A stretch of DNA of 64,000 bases from JAEZHK01 sp040768845 (lineage in GTDB: Bacteria; Bacillota; Clostridia; Christensenellales; Aristaeellaceae): positions 124,001 to 188,000 of the forward strand of contig JAXGME010000006.1 in assembly GCA_040768845.1 (NCBI GenBank). Direction: 5' to 3'. Below the pieces are notes generated by a model, which searched no databases, was not told where the DNA came from, and saw nothing but the letters and a program-made list of their open reading frames with translations. Below are positions 48,890 to 57,414 of this stretch, piece by piece; positions within the stretch are counted from its first letter, which is position 1, and each line of letters opens with the position of its first letter. The translations under genes were made by a program, and so were the position numbers.

Positions 48890-49423
48890 ATGCGTATTTC
48901 AATTACGGGCAGAAACCTGGATATTTCCGACGGATGGCGCGCCAAAATAGAAAAAAAGGTCGGCAAGCTGGACAAGTACCTGCGCGATGACGCCGAGGTC
49001 CAGGTTCGCCTTTCCCAGGAGCACGGCACGCGCAAGTCCGCGGAGATCACGATTCTGCTGGCGGGTTCGCTCCTGCGGGCCGAGGAAACCGGGCCGGAGG
49101 CCAACGCCTGCCTCGACAAGGTGATGGACAAGATCGTCCGCCAGATCCACCGCCACCGCACCAAGATTGAAAAGCGGCTGCGGGCCGGAGCCTTTGAGGT
49201 GCCGGAGCTGGCCGAGCCGGTGGACGAGGCCCCCGAGACCCACAAGGTGGTGCGCACCAAGCGCTTCAGCGTCAAGCCCACCAGCGTGGACGAGGCCATC
49301 ACCCAGATGGAAATGCTGGGCCACAACTTCCACCTGTTCCTCAACGAGGATACGAACACCTACAGCGTGGTGTACCGCCGCGAGGACGGGGATTATGGCC
49401 TGCTGGAGCCCACCAATGCGTAG
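48890..49423 (+). CDS. hpf: Ribosome hibernation-promoting factor, long form
   Basis: Dimerises 70S ribosomes into inactive 100S particles in stationary phase. The 177-residue product has the N-terminal YfiA/HPF domain (MRISITGRNLDISDGWRAKIEKKVGKLDKYL, about 1-105). A linker and a C-terminal dimerisation domain follow (VVRTKRFSVKPTSVDEAITQMEMLGHNFHLFLNEDTN, about 118-175). The length marks the long HPF of Bacillota. A sigma-H-like promoter and a tiny ORF precede it. Confidence 0.96.
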   Translation: MRISITGRNLDISDGWRAKIEKKVGKLDKYLRDDAEVQVRLSQEHGTRKSAEITILLAGSLLRAEETGPEANACLDKVMDKIVRQIHRHRTKIEKRLRAGAFEVPELAEPVDEAPETHKVVRTKRFSVKPTSVDEAITQMEMLGHNFHLFLNEDTNTYSVVYRREDGDYGLLEPTNA

Positions 49424-49456
49424 CGCAGGCCTTCCCGCGGGTTGACTGCATCAAGG

Positions 49457-49487
49457 GCCGCCCGGCGCAAACGCGCCGGGCGGCTTT
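49457..49487 (+). terminator. Terminator of hpf
   Basis: Perfect 12-bp stem GCCGCCCGGCGC / GCGCCGGGCGGC around AAAC, followed by TTT. Reads past the hpf stop by 33 bases; may also end the facing GNAT gene. Confidence 0.75.
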
Positions 49488-49509
49488 AACCCATCCCCCT
49501 GCGGGCGCG

Positions 49510-49968
49510 CTACGCCCCGTGCCCGCCGCAGCCCGCGGGCGCGATCCCGTCCGCCGCGACGCGCATCAGAAGGCCCGTCTGCCCCCATTCGTCCCGCGCC
49601 TCGCCCTCGGGCGCAAAACCGTAGCGGGCGTAGAAGGCCGCGTCGCCGGGGCGGACCAGCGCGCACACCGCCGGCGCGTTCAATTCCTGCGCGCGAAAGA
49701 TGAGCATCCGCATGACGAGGTCTCCCAGGCCCTTTTTGCGCCGCGCGGGCAGCACGCCGACGCAGCCGATCACAAAGCGGTCCTCGTCCAGGTACAGCCG
49801 CCCGCCGCCGGCGGGCGCGCCGTCCTCGTCAAACGCCAGCGCGTAAACGGCCATCCGGTCATGGCAGTCCTCGCCGGACTTCAGGCCCTCGGCCCGGGCC
49901 ACCGCCTGGCGCAGCGCTAAGACCTGCGCGCAATCGTCGGCGGAAGTCAGATATTTTCCCCGAATCAT
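49510..49968 (-). CDS. GNAT family N-acetyltransferase
   Basis: A 152-residue acetyl-CoA-dependent acetyltransferase, cytoplasmic. The core elements are FVIGCVGVLPARRKKGLGDLVMRMLIFRAQ (motif A with R/K-x-x-G-x-G/A-like loop) and a late GDAAFYARYGFAPEGE, typical of GNAT beta-6 to beta-7. Substrate unknown. GGGAGG precedes ATG 49968. It diverges from the DUF896 gene with 67 bases between. Confidence 0.85.
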   Translation of the reverse strand: MIRGKYLTSADDCAQVLALRQAVARAEGLKSGEDCHDRMAVYALAFDEDGAPAGGGRLYLDEDRFVIGCVGVLPARRKKGLGDLVMRMLIFRAQELNAPAVCALVRPGDAAFYARYGFAPEGEARDEWGQTGLLMRVAADGIAPAGCGGHGA

Positions 49969-50035
49969 CGTACCCTCCCGGCGCGGCGGACTTTGCGGCC
50001 GCGCACTGAATGAATTCGCAAAGGAGCGTGAACCC

Positions 50036-50263
50036 ATGACCCCCGAAATGACCCGGCGCATCAACGAACTGGCGCGCCTCGCCCGGGAGCGGGCGCTCAC
50101 CCCGGAAGAAGAGGCGGAGCGCGCCGCGCTGCGCCGGCAGTACGTCGAACACTTCAAGGCGGGCACCCGGCAGGCGCTGGACAGCACCCTCGTCCAGTAT
50201 CCGGACGGCAGCCGCCTGCCGCTCAGGGAGGCCTTGAAGCGTCCCGGCCCCAAGGGGGGCTAA
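50036..50263 (+). CDS. DUF896 (YnzC-like) family protein
   Basis: A 75-residue helical protein: ITPEMTRRINELARLARERALTPEEEAERAALRRQYVEHFKAG is the characteristic DUF896 pattern of paired helices with LTPEE between them. YnzC in Bacillus is a SOS-operon protein of unclear function; here it stands alone between a GNAT gene and a c-di-GMP gene. AAAGGAG precedes the ATG. It ends six bases from the facing gene at 50269. Confidence 0.88.
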   Translation: MTPEMTRRINELARLARERALTPEEEAERAALRRQYVEHFKAGTRQALDSTLVQYPDGSRLPLREALKRPGPKGG

Positions 50264-50268
50264 GGCAC

Positions 50269-52308
50269 CTACGGCCGCGCGGGCGGGTTCGGCGTGTAAA
50301 ACACGTAGGACCCCTTGCCGCCGTACTTGGCGGAGTACATCGCCTGGTCGGCCTTTTCAAGCAGCGTTTCGTAACGCGCGCCGTCCTGCGGGAATCGGGC
50401 GACGCCCACCGATACCGAGATGGGCGTTCGCTCCGACCGGATGCAAAACCCCTGCTGCATCACGGAGATCAACCGTTCCACGTTGACGATGATGCCCTCG
50501 TCCGAGCGCACCCGGTCCAGGTATACCACAAATTCGTCGCCGCCGATGCGCCCGGCGATGTCCGTTTCCCGGATGTTGGTGTGCACGGCCCGGCCCATCA
50601 TGCGCAGCACATCGTCGCCGTAGCCGTGGCCGTGGGTGTCGTTGAACTCCTTGAAGTCGTCAATGTCGATGTAGAGCAGCGCGCCGCCCACCTCGTCACC
50701 CTCCATCAGCCGCTGCGTAATGCGGCGCTCGGTTTCGACGCGGTTGAGAAGGCCGGTCAGCACGTCGCGCGTGGCCTGCTCCCTGAGGCGGCAGGTCTCC
50801 CGCACCGCCTGATCGATGTTGGTGAGCTTGCCCAGCGCGCGGATGCACCGGTCAGGCGCATCGCCGGACCACAGCGTGCGGATGACAACCTCGTACCATT
50901 CATACCAGCCGCGCTTGGTGAGCAGCCGAAGATCCACCTTGATGGTGGGCGTTTCCGGCGAAATGGCATGAACCGCGTCCTCCAGCACCTCCCGGTCTCC
51001 GGGATACAGGTAGCGGTCCGCCGATTCGCCGCCCACCGCATTCTCCACCACGGTCTCGCCGTCGAAGTGGTCGGAAAACCGCCCGGAGAAGATCAGCACA
51101 TCCCGCCCGCAGTCGTAGTCGATCAGCACCTCGCCCGAGAGCGACGCATAGGTCTTGTATTGTTCGCGCTCGTGCTCCAAGAGCTTGAGCATCCGGGACG
51201 GAATATGATCCGGCGCATCGCCGGATGCGTCGCCCGGCGCGGGATCGCCGCTTCGCGTCATTTCGTCCAGCGCGGCTTTCAGGCGCGCCTCGATCAGCCG
51301 CAGGGTGAACAAAAGCTTTGGATTGAACGCGCCGCAGTCGCCCGCCTCGATCATGGCCAGCGCCTGTTCGTGGGTAAAGGGCGGCTTGTACACGCGCTCG
51401 CTGGTCAGCGCCTCGTACACGTCCGCCAGCGCCACAACCTGCGCCCAGATGGGAATATCGTCCCCCGCGACGCCGCGGGGGTAACCGTTGCCGTCCCACC
51501 GCTCATGGTGGCCCACGCATATGTCGCGGCAATAGGCGAAAAAGCGCTCGCCGCCTGTGGCCGAGATGCGCTCGATGACCTTCGCGCCGTAAAGGGTGTG
51601 GCGCTTCATGATCTCAAACTCCTCGTCGCTGAGGCGGTCCGGCTTGTTCAGGATGGATTCCGGCACCGCGATCATGCCCACGTCGTGCAGCGCGGAGGCG
51701 CACACAATGTCGTCGATCATGGCGCCCGTCAGGTTGTAGTCCACGTAGTGCTTGGAGAGCGCCTGACACAAAAGCCGCACGACCAGCGCGATCCTGCGGG
51801 TGTGCTGCGCCGTTTCGCCGTTGCGAAATTCCACAATCGTGGACAGCGCCTCGATGGCGTACCGGTTGGCGTTGCGGATCTCGTGGGTTCTGGCCTCCAC
51901 CAGCTCCTCCATGCTGACGCGCTCGCGCTCGCGCTGGGCCAGGCGCAGCACGCGGTGCCTGACGATCTCCGCGTTGAAGGGCTGCTCGACAAAATCCGAA
52001 ACCCCCAGGCCGAACGCGGCCGCCGCCCTCTCGGGGGACAGGCCGGAGGCGATCATCAGCACCGGAACGCCGGGCAGGTACCCCCGTGCGTGCATCTCCC
52101 GGAGCATGTGAAAGCCGTCCATCCCCGTCAGGTCGATGGCCAAAAAGACCAGCGCGATCCGGTTTTTGTTGTGTTCGAACAGCTCCAGCGCGCCGGGCGC
52201 GTCGCAAGCCTCCAGCAGTTCATAGCGCCCGCAAAACATCGCGCGCAGAACTTCCCGATTGTGCTCCACATCGTCTGCAATCAGCAGCGCGGGTGTATCT
52301 GCGTCCAT
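50269..52308 (-). CDS. Pseudo-receiver / HD-GYP / PAS-like / GGDEF protein
   Basis: A 679-residue soluble signalling protein with both c-di-GMP-degrading and -synthesising domains. Domains: receiver-like 1-122; helical linker; HD-GYP with ALHDVGM (HD at 208-209) and HHERWDGNGYP at 267-277 (complete); PAS-like segment about 365-500; GGDEF with DIDDFKEFNDTHGHGYGDD and RIGGDEFVVY (complete). In the receiver the phosphoacceptor position is Ala57 (LVFLAIDLTGMDG), Thr/Ser is Ala87 and the Lys is Gln109 (FVEQPF), so phosphorylation looks impossible. GAGGGGG precedes ATG 52308; longer starts lack a ribosome site. Confidence 0.9.
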   Translation of the reverse strand: MDADTPALLIADDVEHNREVLRAMFCGRYELLEACDAPGALELFEHNKNRIALVFLAIDLTGMDGFHMLREMHARGYLPGVPVLMIASGLSPERAAAAFGLGVSDFVEQPFNAEIVRHRVLRLAQRERERVSMEELVEARTHEIRNANRYAIEALSTIVEFRNGETAQHTRRIALVVRLLCQALSKHYVDYNLTGAMIDDIVCASALHDVGMIAVPESILNKPDRLSDEEFEIMKRHTLYGAKVIERISATGGERFFAYCRDICVGHHERWDGNGYPRGVAGDDIPIWAQVVALADVYEALTSERVYKPPFTHEQALAMIEAGDCGAFNPKLLFTLRLIEARLKAALDEMTRSGDPAPGDASGDAPDHIPSRMLKLLEHEREQYKTYASLSGEVLIDYDCGRDVLIFSGRFSDHFDGETVVENAVGGESADRYLYPGDREVLEDAVHAISPETPTIKVDLRLLTKRGWYEWYEVVIRTLWSGDAPDRCIRALGKLTNIDQAVRETCRLREQATRDVLTGLLNRVETERRITQRLMEGDEVGGALLYIDIDDFKEFNDTHGHGYGDDVLRMMGRAVHTNIRETDIAGRIGGDEFVVYLDRVRSDEGIIVNVERLISVMQQGFCIRSERTPISVSVGVARFPQDGARYETLLEKADQAMYSAKYGGKGSYVFYTPNPPARP

Positions 52309-52495
52309 CGATGGCACCCCCTCAAGCCGCGTCGAAGCGCCCGAAGGCACAGTGACGGCGCTCGGCTCTCCGTGTTCTGGTTGATGGTCGGCCATGTACA
52401 TATTACCACTTTGCAAGCGAAAAGTGTTGGCTTGGAAATTATTTTTAACGATAAACGATAAAAAGCATTTCAATCCCGTAAAGATTGCGCCTGGA

Positions 52496-53563
52496 TTATG
52501 GGATGGCGGGGCGGCGCAGCCTCGCCCACAGGGCGACAAGCGGCCGCATGACCCGAAGAAGCGGCGCCCTGAGGCGATCCTCGCTGTCCAGATACCGCAC
52601 CAGCTCCGCGCCCCGGCCGTCGCGCATCAGCGCGTCCGCCCGGGCGGGATAGTCCGCCCGGAGGCGATCCATCGCCCCGCGGTATTCGGGGTGGGCGAGC
52701 ATCCTGTCCACATACGCGCCCTTTTCCTCGAGGGTCCACGGGCCGCTGCGGATGGAGGCCACGCACAGCCTGGCCGCGTCGACGTACCGCTTGTCGATCA
52801 TGCGCGCCATCGCCCCGCTCATCCAGCCGCAGGCCTCCATGCGCTCGCGGACGGCGCGGTTGACCTCAATGTGGGTGAGGTAGAGGTCCGGGTCCACCTG
52901 CTTTGTGATGCCCCGGGCGGCATAGCGGACGTAGAAATAGTCACTGTCGTCTATGACTTCAAGGCTCGCGGCGCGAGAGAGAATTTCGGTGACGAAGACC
53001 ACGTCGCCGCGCATCTTGATCTTCTCGCGGTAGCGGACCTCCGCCAGCAGTTCCCGCTTGTACAGCTTGGCATACAGGGTGCCGATGCGGTTTTTGACGT
53101 ACAGCTCCGGCAGCGCCGCGCAAAAATCCGCCCTGGGTACAAAGGCGGGGGGCACGCCGGGCACGCTCCACACCGTGCGCATCGTGCGCTCGCTGAGGGA
53201 GACGTACCGGGCGAGCACCATGTCGGCGTCGTTTTTTTTCTGGGCGTCCACCATGTGCCGGAGATAGTCCGGCCCGACGAAATCATCCGGGTCCACAAAG
53301 GCGATAAACCGCCCGGAGGCGCGGGCGACGCCCTCGTTCCGGGCCTTCCCCACGCCGCCGTTTTGCTGATGCAGCGGGACGAACCGCGCGTCCTCCCGGG
53401 AGAAGCGGTCGATGATCGCGCCGCAACCGTCGGGCGAGCCGTCGTCCACGACAATCGCCTCAAAATCGGAAAAAGTCTGCGCCCGAAGCGAATTCAGGCA
53501 GCGCTCCAGATAGGGCTCCACATTGTACACGGGCAAGATGACGCTTACCGCTGGCGTGCTCAT
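52496..53563 (-). CDS. Family 2 glycosyltransferase with C-terminal extension
   Basis: A 355-residue enzyme that transfers a sugar from a nucleotide-sugar. The GT-A domain shows VSVILPVYNVEPYLERCLNSLRAQ, VVDDGSPDG (UDP-sugar site), NGGVGKARNEGVARA and the FVDPDD metal motif. The remaining about 140 residues are helical, as in teichoic-acid or exopolysaccharide transferases of the EpsJ/TagF-like group. GAGGAGGG precedes the ATG 53563. It diverges from a second GT2 gene; they share back-to-back promoters. The acceptor is unknown. Confidence 0.9.
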   Translation of the reverse strand: MSTPAVSVILPVYNVEPYLERCLNSLRAQTFSDFEAIVVDDGSPDGCGAIIDRFSREDARFVPLHQQNGGVGKARNEGVARASGRFIAFVDPDDFVGPDYLRHMVDAQKKNDADMVLARYVSLSERTMRTVWSVPGVPPAFVPRADFCAALPELYVKNRIGTLYAKLYKRELLAEVRYREKIKMRGDVVFVTEILSRAASLEVIDDSDYFYVRYAARGITKQVDPDLYLTHIEVNRAVRERMEACGWMSGAMARMIDKRYVDAARLCVASIRSGPWTLEEKGAYVDRMLAHPEYRGAMDRLRADYPARADALMRDGRGAELVRYLDSEDRLRAPLLRVMRPLVALWARLRRPAIP

Positions 53564-53635
53564 GGGCCCTCCTCGTCGCTTCGCGCGAAACGCGCCCACC
53601 CAGCCCGCCCTCGCGCCTGTTTTTCCATTTTGTCC

Positions 53636-53664
53636 ATTATAGCACACCGCCCCGCCCCGCGCAA
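53636..53664 (-). promoter_or_regulatory. Leftward promoter of the GT2 gene at 52496
   Basis: On the minus strand TTGCGC (53664-53659) and TATAAT (53641-53636) are 17 bases apart. The -35 lies five bases from that of the rightward promoter. Confidence 0.7.
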
Positions 53665-53669
53665 TCGCC

Positions 53670-53698
53670 TTGAAGCGGGGCGCGGCTTCTGGTATAAT
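53670..53698 (+). promoter_or_regulatory. Rightward promoter of the GT2 gene at 53734
   Basis: TTGAAG at 53670-53675 and TATAAT at 53693-53698 are 17 bases apart, 35 bases before the ATG. Confidence 0.75.
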
Positions 53699-53733
53699 GG
53701 CCGCATACATCCGGAAACCGAAAAGAGGATCGC

Positions 53734-54630
53734 ATGAACCCGAACGATTTGATCAGCGTCGTGATCCCCACCTGCCGGCGGGATGCGCGCATCCTGAAGC
53801 GCGCCGTGATGAGCGCGCTGGGCCAGACCCACCCGGCCATCGAACTGATTGTGGTGGACGACAGCCCCGCGGACTTTTCCGGGCGGGAGGACGTGCGCCG
53901 GATGCTGGAGGCAACGGGCGACCCCCGCGTGCTGTACGTGCGCCATGAGGCAAACCGGGGCGCCTGCGCCGCCCGCAATACCGGCATCGCCCGCGCGGGC
54001 GGCGCGTATCTGGCCTTTCTTGACGACGACGACGAGTGGCTTCCGGAAAAGCTGGAAAAGCAGCTGCGGCGGATGAACGAGCGGGGCGCGGACTATGCGC
54101 TGATCGGCTGCGGCGCCTGGACGGTGGACGACGGCGCCGGATCGCGCCGGCCGCGCAAGCCCTGGCCCGCCCGCGGCCGCGTGTTTGACCGACTGATCCT
54201 CGAAAACTTCATCGGGTCCACCTCCTTTCCGCTGATCCGCGCATCCTGCCTGGCGGACGTGGGGCCCTTCGACCCCCTGATGAAGTCCGCCCAGGACTAC
54301 GAGCTCTGGCTGCGCATCGCGCAAAGGTACGCGGTGGACTGGGTGGAGGAACCGCTGGCGCTGTACCACGTGGACGGCGGCGCGCGCATTTCCACCAACG
54401 CCGGAAGCCGCGTCGACGGACTGGAGCGGCTGAACGAACTCCATCGGGACTACCTCGCGGCGCACCCCAAAGCGCTGAGCGCGCGGCTGGACAAGCTGGT
54501 GCCCCATTACGTCCGCGCGGGGCAGCCATCAAAGGCCCGGCGCGCGCTCCTCCAAGCGGTCCGGCTGGCACCGCTGAACTTTGGCGCCCATCTGGCCGCG
54601 CTCCGGTGCCTCACGGAAAAGCCTTCGTGA
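53734..54630 (+). CDS. Family 2 glycosyltransferase
   Basis: A 298-residue GT-A enzyme: ISVVIPTCRRDARILKRAVMSALGQTHP, VVDDSP, NRGACAARNTGIARAGG and the metal motif FLDDDDEWLPEKLEKQL, then QDYELWLRIAQRYAVDW with a catalytic Asp candidate. No membrane helices. It probably builds a surface polysaccharide or glycan with its divergent neighbour. Its last 20 bases overlap the facing degV gene. Confidence 0.92.
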   Translation: MNPNDLISVVIPTCRRDARILKRAVMSALGQTHPAIELIVVDDSPADFSGREDVRRMLEATGDPRVLYVRHEANRGACAARNTGIARAGGAYLAFLDDDDEWLPEKLEKQLRRMNERGADYALIGCGAWTVDDGAGSRRPRKPWPARGRVFDRLILENFIGSTSFPLIRASCLADVGPFDPLMKSAQDYELWLRIAQRYAVDWVEEPLALYHVDGGARISTNAGSRVDGLERLNELHRDYLAAHPKALSARLDKLVPHYVRAGQPSKARRALLQAVRLAPLNFGAHLAALRCLTEKPS

Positions 54631-55441
54631 AGTAGGCGACCGCCACCGCGCCGGGGCCCGCGTGGGCGCCCACCACGCTGCCCAGCCACGCGGCGGGCGC
54701 GTCGATCCCCACCGCGCCGGAGAGCGCCGTGAGCGCCGCCAGGTTCCCTGCGTGGGCGTAGGCCACGGGCAGGTTTGGGTCAATCGGCTCGCGCTCGACC
54801 AGCTGCGTCACCTTTCGGAGGGCGGCGCGGGCGCCCCGCGCCTTGTCCACGCTGGTCACCACGCCGTCGCGCACCTGAATGATGGGCTTGAGTGCCAGGA
54901 TGGTGCCCAGCGTCCCCGCCGCGCCCGACAGGCGCCCGCCCTTCACCAGGTATTTGAGCGTGTCCACCGCCCCGAAAACGCGCAGCCGCGGCTTGAGCCT
55001 TTCCAGGGTGTCGCGAATCTGCCCGGCGTTCCTGCCCGCGTCCCGCAGCCGCGCCGCGTGGCGCGCCAGGATCAGGTGGCCGATGGTGGCGGAGCCGCTG
55101 TCCACCACGTACACATCCTCCCGCGCCGCCTGCGCCTTGGCCACCCAGGCGGACTGGCCTGTGCCGCTCAGGTGCGACGAGATGGTGATCACCAGAATCT
55201 CTTCGTTCGGATGGCGTGCGAATTCCTCCAGGAATTCCTCGGGCGTCACCATCGTGGTGGTGGGCATCCGGGGGCTGGTTTCGAGCATTTCAAAAAAGCG
55301 CTCCCCCGTCAGGTCCAGCTTGTCGCGGTACCCTTGCGCCCCGAAGAACACCTTCAGCAGCATCACGGAAATATTCAGCGACCGCGCCTCCTCCAGCGTC
55401 ATGTCGCAGGTGCTGTCGACAACGATGTGCATCCTCTTCAT
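54611..55441 (-). CDS. DegV family fatty-acid-binding protein
   Basis: A 276-residue FakB-like protein, which in known cases presents a bound fatty acid to the kinase FakA for phosphorylation. Motifs seen: HIVVDSTCDMTLEEA at the N-terminus, PTTTMVTPEEFLEEF, TISSHLSGTGQSA and VDSGSATIGHLILARHAARL. ATG overlaps the marR stop (ATGA), so it is co-translated with a MarR regulator, consistent with fatty-acid-responsive control. The 3' end overlaps the facing GT2 gene. Confidence 0.93.
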   Translation of the reverse strand: MKRMHIVVDSTCDMTLEEARSLNISVMLLKVFFGAQGYRDKLDLTGERFFEMLETSPRMPTTTMVTPEEFLEEFARHPNEEILVITISSHLSGTGQSAWVAKAQAAREDVYVVDSGSATIGHLILARHAARLRDAGRNAGQIRDTLERLKPRLRVFGAVDTLKYLVKGGRLSGAAGTLGTILALKPIIQVRDGVVTSVDKARGARAALRKVTQLVEREPIDPNLPVAYAHAGNLAALTALSGAVGIDAPAAWLGSVVGAHAGPGAVAVAYFTKAFP

Positions 55442-55896
55442 CCCTTCGCCGCGTATTGATCCAAAAACCCCTTCAGGCGCTCCAGCGCGAGGGTCAGCCT
55501 CTTGATGTCCTCCTCCGGCAGCGCCTCCTCCACCGCCCGGAGCATGTCGCGGTGGAAGGCCCGGTGCCGTTCGTTGGCCGCCCGGCCCAGCGCCGTGGGA
55601 AAGACGCGCACCACGCGCCGGTCGTCCGGGTCCGCCCCCCGCGCCAGGTATCCCTTGCGGATGAGCGTGTTCACCGCGGTGGTCAGCGCGCCCATGGAGA
55701 TGTTCAGCGCCCCCGCCACCTGGCCCATGGTGTTCCGGCCCGCGGCCTCGAGGGCCGCCGCCGCGTCGATCACGTGCATCTCCCTCACGGACGGCCCCTT
55801 GCCCGGCCCGGCCAGCGCCCGCTCCTCCAGCGTCAGGATGCGGTTAAACGTCCCGACGAGAAAGGCGTTCAGCCGCGCCCGCTGCGCCTCGTCCAC
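55438..55896 (-). CDS. MarR family transcriptional regulator
   Basis: A 152-residue winged-helix repressor: REMHVIDAAAALEAAGRNTMGQVAGALNISMGALTTAVNTLIRKGYLARGADPDDRRVVRVFPTALG is the MarR helix-turn-helix and wing. Its 3' neighbour is degV, so it may be a FabT-like lipid regulator, as FabT is a MarR protein. A symmetric AT-rich sequence just upstream of the gene is a good autoregulation site. Confidence 0.93.
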   Translation of the reverse strand: MDEAQRARLNAFLVGTFNRILTLEERALAGPGKGPSVREMHVIDAAAALEAAGRNTMGQVAGALNISMGALTTAVNTLIRKGYLARGADPDDRRVVRVFPTALGRAANERHRAFHRDMLRAVEEALPEEDIKRLTLALERLKGFLDQYAAKG

Positions 55897-55914
55897 GCCG
55901 CTCCCCCCAATTCG

Positions 55915-55943
55915 TTTTAATTTAAAAATATTTTAAGTTAAAA
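55915..55943 (-). promoter_or_regulatory. AT-rich palindromic operator of marR-degV
   Basis: A 29-base, almost pure A/T near-palindrome (TTTTAATTTAAAA and TTTTAAGTTAAAA arms around TAT) lies 19 bases before the marR start. It stands out sharply in GC-rich DNA and probably contains the promoter -10 as well. Confidence 0.65.
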
Positions 55944-55990
55944 CCTTTCGCCGTGCCACGGCGTTTTGGCGCTGTTCCCGTTAAGAACAC

Positions 55991-56020
55991 AAAAAAACGG
56001 CCCCTCGCCTTGCGGGGCCG
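55991..56020 (-). terminator. Terminator of the spoVA operon
   Basis: Read leftwards, stem CGGCCCC / GGGGCCG with a nine-base loop is followed by seven T, 19 bases past the spoVAE stop. Confidence 0.88.
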
Positions 56021-56038
56021 CCTGGGGGATCGGGGCGC

Positions 56039-56407
56039 CTACGGCTTCGCCGCGGGCTTGAAAAGGAGGGCGTTTATGATGCCGAAGAGGATTGCCGTGG
56101 CGATGCCGGCGGCGGTGCTTGTCAGCCCTCCGGTCAGCGCGCCGATGAGTCCGGCTTCCCGCACCGCTTCGATGGCGCCCATGGCCAGGGAATAGCCAAA
56201 ACCGGTCAGCGGCACGGTGGCGCCGGCGGCGGCAAAGTCCACCAGCGGCTTGTAAAGCCCCAGGGCGGTCAGAATCGCGCCGGCCACCACGTAAAGCACC
56301 AGGATGCGGGCGCTGGTAAGCTTTGTTTTGAGGATCAGCACCTCGCCGACGGCGCACAGCGCGCCCCCCACGAGGAATACCCGCACAAACAGCCAGAACG
56401 TGTCCAT
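56039..56407 (-). CDS. spoVAE: Stage V sporulation protein AE (SpoVAEb)
   Basis: A 122-residue integral protein of the forespore inner membrane; part of the channel that imports dipicolinic acid into the spore and releases it at germination. Four hydrophobic segments and the family motif PLTGFGYSLAMGAIEAVREAGLIGALTGG are visible. Its ATG overlaps the spoVAD stop by one base (TAATG). Last gene of the cluster, followed by a terminator. Confidence 0.95.
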   Translation of the reverse strand: MDTFWLFVRVFLVGGALCAVGEVLILKTKLTSARILVLYVVAGAILTALGLYKPLVDFAAAGATVPLTGFGYSLAMGAIEAVREAGLIGALTGGLTSTAAGIATAILFGIINALLFKPAAKP

Positions 56408-57414
56408 TACATCGCCTCCAGCGCGACCGCGTAGGATATTGAAGGAATGCTCTCCCCCTGCTGGGTGGTGGCGGGGCTGAGCATCGCGCCGGAGCCCAGC
56501 GCCAGAATTTTCCGGAAGGGGCCGGAGAGCATCGGCAGGAAATGGGCCGACAGCACCGACGCGATGCAGCCGCAGCCGCTGCCGCCGGCGTGGGCGTCCT
56601 GCTCCGGCGCGTAGAGCGACGCGCCGCAGTCGCTGAGCCGGTCGGCAAAAAGGGGCATGCCCCGCTCGGCCATCAGGTCCATCAGAAGCTGACGGCCGAT
56701 GCTGCCCAGATCCCCGGTGACGATGTGGTCGTACGCCTCCGGACCGCGCCCCGTATCCTCAAAGTGGGCGGTCATCGTATCCGCCACGGCCGGGGCCATC
56801 GCCGCGCCCATGTGGTTGGCGTCCTTGATCTGATAGTCCACGATGCGGCCCGGCGTGCCGTACGTCAGGCGGCACAGGCCTTCTTCGCCCCGGGCCACCA
56901 GCGCCGCGCCGGCGGCGGTGGCGGTCCACTGGGCGGAGGGCGGCCGCTGATTGCCCAGCTCCAGCGGAAAGCGGTACTGGCGCTCCGCCGCGCAGAAGTG
57001 ACTGGAGGCACCGCAGACCGCCGTTTCGGCAAAGCCCGCGTCCACCAGCGCGGCCCCCAGCAAAACGGACTCGATAAAGGTGGAACACGCGCCGTACAGC
57101 CCGAAAAACGGGATGCCCAGCGCCCGCGCGGCAAAGCCGGAGGCGGTAATCTGGTCCTGCAGGTCCCCCGCCAGCATCAGGTCCACGGCCTTTGTCGTCA
57201 TGCCCGCCTTGGAGGCGCACAGCTCCACCGTGCGGCGGAGCATCTCGCTCTCCGCCTGCTCCCAGGAGGCCATGCCCAGAAGGTCGTCGGGCAGCACCAC
57301 GTCAAAATCCGCGCCCAGCGGCCCCTGACCCTCCTTGGGGCCCACCACGGCCGCGGCGGCGCGCAGCACGGGTCCGCTTTCGTACCGGAGCGTCCGCCGG
57401 CCCGCGCGCCTCAC
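56407..57414 (-). CDS. spoVAD: Stage V sporulation protein AD (SpoVAD)
   Basis: A 335-residue soluble protein with a thiolase-like fold that binds dipicolinic acid. Seen: VVGPKEGQGPLGADFD, YGACSTFIESVLLGA (Cys at the thiolase position), GASSHFCAAERQYRFPLELGNQRPP (a SpoVAD hallmark) and GGSGCGCIASVLSAHFLP. GTG 57414 overlaps the spoVAC stop (GTGA); a GTG three codons upstream is also in frame, but its ribosome site is worse. Confidence 0.95.
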   Translation of the reverse strand: MRRAGRRTLRYESGPVLRAAAAVVGPKEGQGPLGADFDVVLPDDLLGMASWEQAESEMLRRTVELCASKAGMTTKAVDLMLAGDLQDQITASGFAARALGIPFFGLYGACSTFIESVLLGAALVDAGFAETAVCGASSHFCAAERQYRFPLELGNQRPPSAQWTATAAGAALVARGEEGLCRLTYGTPGRIVDYQIKDANHMGAAMAPAVADTMTAHFEDTGRGPEAYDHIVTGDLGSIGRQLLMDLMAERGMPLFADRLSDCGASLYAPEQDAHAGGSGCGCIASVLSAHFLPMLSGPFRKILALGSGAMLSPATTQQGESIPSISYAVALEAM

